A stretch of 6,316 bases of DNA from Microbacteriaceae bacterium. GTDB lineage: Bacteria; Actinomycetota; Actinomycetes; Actinomycetales; Microbacteriaceae. The position numbers and the translations under genes are program-made. The notes under the pieces are model-generated. The model saw only the letters and a program-made list of their open reading frames with translations, made no database searches and was not told where the DNA came from. The stretch covers positions 1 to 6,316 of the forward strand of contig JAGIAU010000127.1 in the NCBI GenBank assembly GCA_017744755.1, in the 5' to 3' direction. Position 1 is the stretch's first letter, and the number at the start of each line of letters is the position of its first letter. Below, one piece after another: positions 4,599 through 6,316 of this stretch.

Positions 4599-6316
4599 GC
4601 ACGGAGCACACGCAGGATGTTCCTGCCGAGCAGAACGCCCCGGCCGCGTCCGAGTCCCCGGTGACCCAGGGCACCGCGACGCATCAGGCGAACCGCACCA
4701 TCGCCGCGGGCCGCCGCGGCGGCGCGGGCATGGGCCCGATGGGCGGCATGGGCATGCCGGCGGAGAAGGCCATGCGGTTCTGGCCGTCGGCGAAGCGCCT
4801 CATGGGCAAGCTGCGGCCGCACCGGCTGCAGATCGCCGTGACAATCCTGCTCGCCGCGGTCAGCACGGCGCTCATGGTGACGGGGCCGAAGCTCCTCGGC
4901 GAGGCGACGAACGTCATCTTCGCGGGCGTCATCGGCCGGCAGATGCCGACCGGCGTCACGCAGGAGCAGATCGTCGAGCAGCTCCGCGCGGCGGGGCAGA
5001 CGACCCAGGCGGACATGATCGCCGCGATGACGCTGACGCCGGGACAGGGCATCGACTTCGAGGCGCTGCGCGGCTGGCTGCTCGTGACGCTCGCCGTCTA
5101 CGTCCTCGGCTCCGTGCTCGGCTGGGTGCAGGCGCTCATCCTGAACCGCGTCGTGAACTTCACCGTCTACCGACTCCGCGAGGAGGTGGAGCAGAAGCTG
5201 CACCGGCTCCCGCTGTCCTACTTCGACCGGATGCAGCGCGGCGAGCTCCTCAGCCGCGTCACGAACGACGTCGACAACGTCCAGCAGAGCCTCAACCAGA
5301 CGCTCTCCCAGCTGCTCAACTCGTTGCTGATGGTCGTCGGCGTCCTCGTCATGATGTTCTCCATCTCCTGGCAGCTCGCCCTCATCTCGCTCGTGACGGT
5401 GCCGCTCACCGCGGTCGTCGCGGGCATGGTGGCGAAGCGCTCGCAGCCGAGGTTCGTCGCGCAGTGGGCGCACACGGGCCGGCTGAACGCGCAGGTCGAG
5501 GAGGGCTACACGGGCCACGCGCTCGTCAAGGTGTTCGGCCGCCAGAAGGAGGTCGTCGAGCGGTTCCGCGCGGAGAACGAGGCGCTGTACCAGGCGTCCT
5601 TCGGCGCCCAGTTCATCAGCGGCATCATCCTGCCCGCGACGATGTTCGTCGGGAACCTCGGCTACGTCGTCATCGCCGTCGTCGGCGGCCTGTTCGTCAC
5701 GAACGGCTCGATCACCCTCGGCGGCGTGCAGGCGTTCATCCAGTACTCGCGCCAGCTCGGCCAGCCGCTCTCGCAGCTCGGCTCCATGGCGAACCTGCTG
5801 CAGTCGGGCGTCGCCTCCGCGGAGCGCGTGTTCGAGCTCCTCGACGCGCCGGAGCAGACCCCCGACCCGGCGGCGCCCGCCTCGCCGGACGCCGAGGCGG
5901 CCGACCTCGCCTTCGAGCACGTCGACTTCGACTACGACCCGGAGAAGCCGCTCATCCGCGACCTCTCCCTCCTCGCCGCGCCCGGCCACACCGTCGCGAT
6001 CGTCGGCCCGACCGGCGCCGGCAAGACGACGCTCGTGAACCTCCTCATGCGGTTCTACGACATCCGCAGCGGCCGGATCGCCCTCGGCGGCGTCGACACC
6101 GCCGAGATGACGCGCGAGGACCTGCGCGACCGCACCGGCATGGTGCTGCAGGACACCTGGCTCTTCGCGGGGACGATCCGGGAGAACATCCGCTACGGGC
6201 GGCCGGATGCGACGGACGAGGAGGTCGTCGAGGCGGCGAAGGCGGCCTATGTCGACCGCTTCGTGCAGTCGCTCCCGGACGGCTACGACACGCTCCTGAC
6301 CGACGAGGGCGACAAC
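4595..6316 (+). CDS. ABC exporter half-transporter, partner subunit (3' truncated by window)
   Basis: The frame from ATG 4595 stays open for 574 codons to the window edge. It encodes the partner of the preceding half-transporter. An N-terminal cytosolic extension of about 70 residues contains a Gly/Met-rich stretch (39-54, including GMGPMGGMGM). A membrane domain follows (about 75-390), with a long hydrophilic insertion between the first two helices (about 110-155, containing TQEQIVEQLRAAGQ). The nucleotide-binding domain has Walker A GPTGAGKT (471-478) and Q-loop Gln519 (VLQDTWLFAGTI). The window ends at TDEGDN, just before the expected signature motif, so the signature, Walker B glutamate and switch histidine are not visible. 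By analogy with TM287/288-type pairs this half should have the catalytic glutamate and histidine; that is an inference. Start choice rests on the GGAGGAGG site and the 4-base overlap with the upstream gene. Confidence 0.95.
   Translation, partial: MSTEHTQDVPAEQNAPAASESPVTQGTATHQANRTIAAGRRGGAGMGPMGGMGMPAEKAMRFWPSAKRLMGKLRPHRLQIAVTILLAAVSTALMVTGPKLLGEATNVIFAGVIGRQMPTGVTQEQIVEQLRAAGQTTQADMIAAMTLTPGQGIDFEALRGWLLVTLAVYVLGSVLGWVQALILNRVVNFTVYRLREEVEQKLHRLPLSYFDRMQRGELLSRVTNDVDNVQQSLNQTLSQLLNSLLMVVGVLVMMFSISWQLALISLVTVPLTAVVAGMVAKRSQPRFVAQWAHTGRLNAQVEEGYTGHALVKVFGRQKEVVERFRAENEALYQASFGAQFISGIILPATMFVGNLGYVVIAVVGGLFVTNGSITLGGVQAFIQYSRQLGQPLSQLGSMANLLQSGVASAERVFELLDAPEQTPDPAAPASPDAEAADLAFEHVDFDYDPEKPLIRDLSLLAAPGHTVAIVGPTGAGKTTLVNLLMRFYDIRSGRIALGGVDTAEMTREDLRDRTGMVLQDTWLFAGTIRENIRYGRPDATDEEVVEAAKAAYVDRFVQSLPDGYDTLLTDEGDN

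Noticed and set aside
4550..5989. A long open frame antisense to the second ABC gene.
   Set aside because: The composition is a Leu/Arg/Glu/Asp/His-rich shadow of the sense codons. There is no domain motif, and the sense strand encodes a convincing transporter.
1..6316. A hidden novel defence system, phage, insertion sequence, CRISPR array or tRNA gene.
   Set aside because: All long segments are accounted for by recognisable housekeeping or transport genes. I saw no terminal inverted repeats with a transposase, no CRISPR-like spaced repeats beyond the two copies in tag, and no tRNA cloverleaf.

Overview
The window is chromosomal DNA from a high-GC actinobacterium (about 70% G+C by eye, with nearly every third codon position G or C). 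A Microbacteriaceae-like organism is the best guess. It rests on codon use, on apparently leaderless TANNNT promoters, and on an in-frame SLSERSES-type repeat of a kind I associate with that family. The guess is an inference, not a database result.

Layout from left to right: (1) positions 1-183 hold the C-terminal 60 codons of an unidentified + strand gene. (2) A 59-bp gap carries an inverted repeat and a TAGGGT -10 element exactly 6 nt before the next start. (3) Positions 243-758 (+) encode a GNAT-family acetyltransferase. (4) Facing it with only 14 bp between stops, 773-1519 (-) encodes a VIT1/CCC1-family membrane protein with an altered core motif. (5) Positions 1552-2217 (-) and 2214-2747 (-) form a two-gene alkylation-repair operon, with O6-methylguanine-DNA methyltransferase first and 3-methyladenine DNA glycosylase I second, joined by an ATGA overlap. 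The glycosylase gene contains two 28-bp direct repeats inserted in frame. (6) A 114-bp divergent intergenic region (2748-2861) carries the leaderless-type promoter of the repair operon, two small inverted repeats and the ribosome-binding site of the exporter operon. (7) Positions 2862-4598 (+) and 4595-6316 (+, cut by the window edge) encode the two halves of a heterodimeric ABC exporter, also joined by an ATGA overlap. The first half has a degenerate ATP site.

How the parts work together: the methyltransferase and the glycosylase repair different lesions made by the same alkylating agents, O6-alkylguanine and N3-methyladenine. The divergent ABC pair is of the multidrug or lipid exporter type and should work as one heterodimer. 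The GNAT and VIT proteins have no evident link to these operons. No gene exceeds its neighbours by a gap of 300 bases, so there are no large empty stretches.

I see no defence island, CRISPR array, phage, insertion sequence, tRNA or rRNA. The most unusual signals are the repeat inserted in the glycosylase gene, the shared TANNNT-N6-ATG start architecture of three genes, and the substituted motif in the VIT-family protein.
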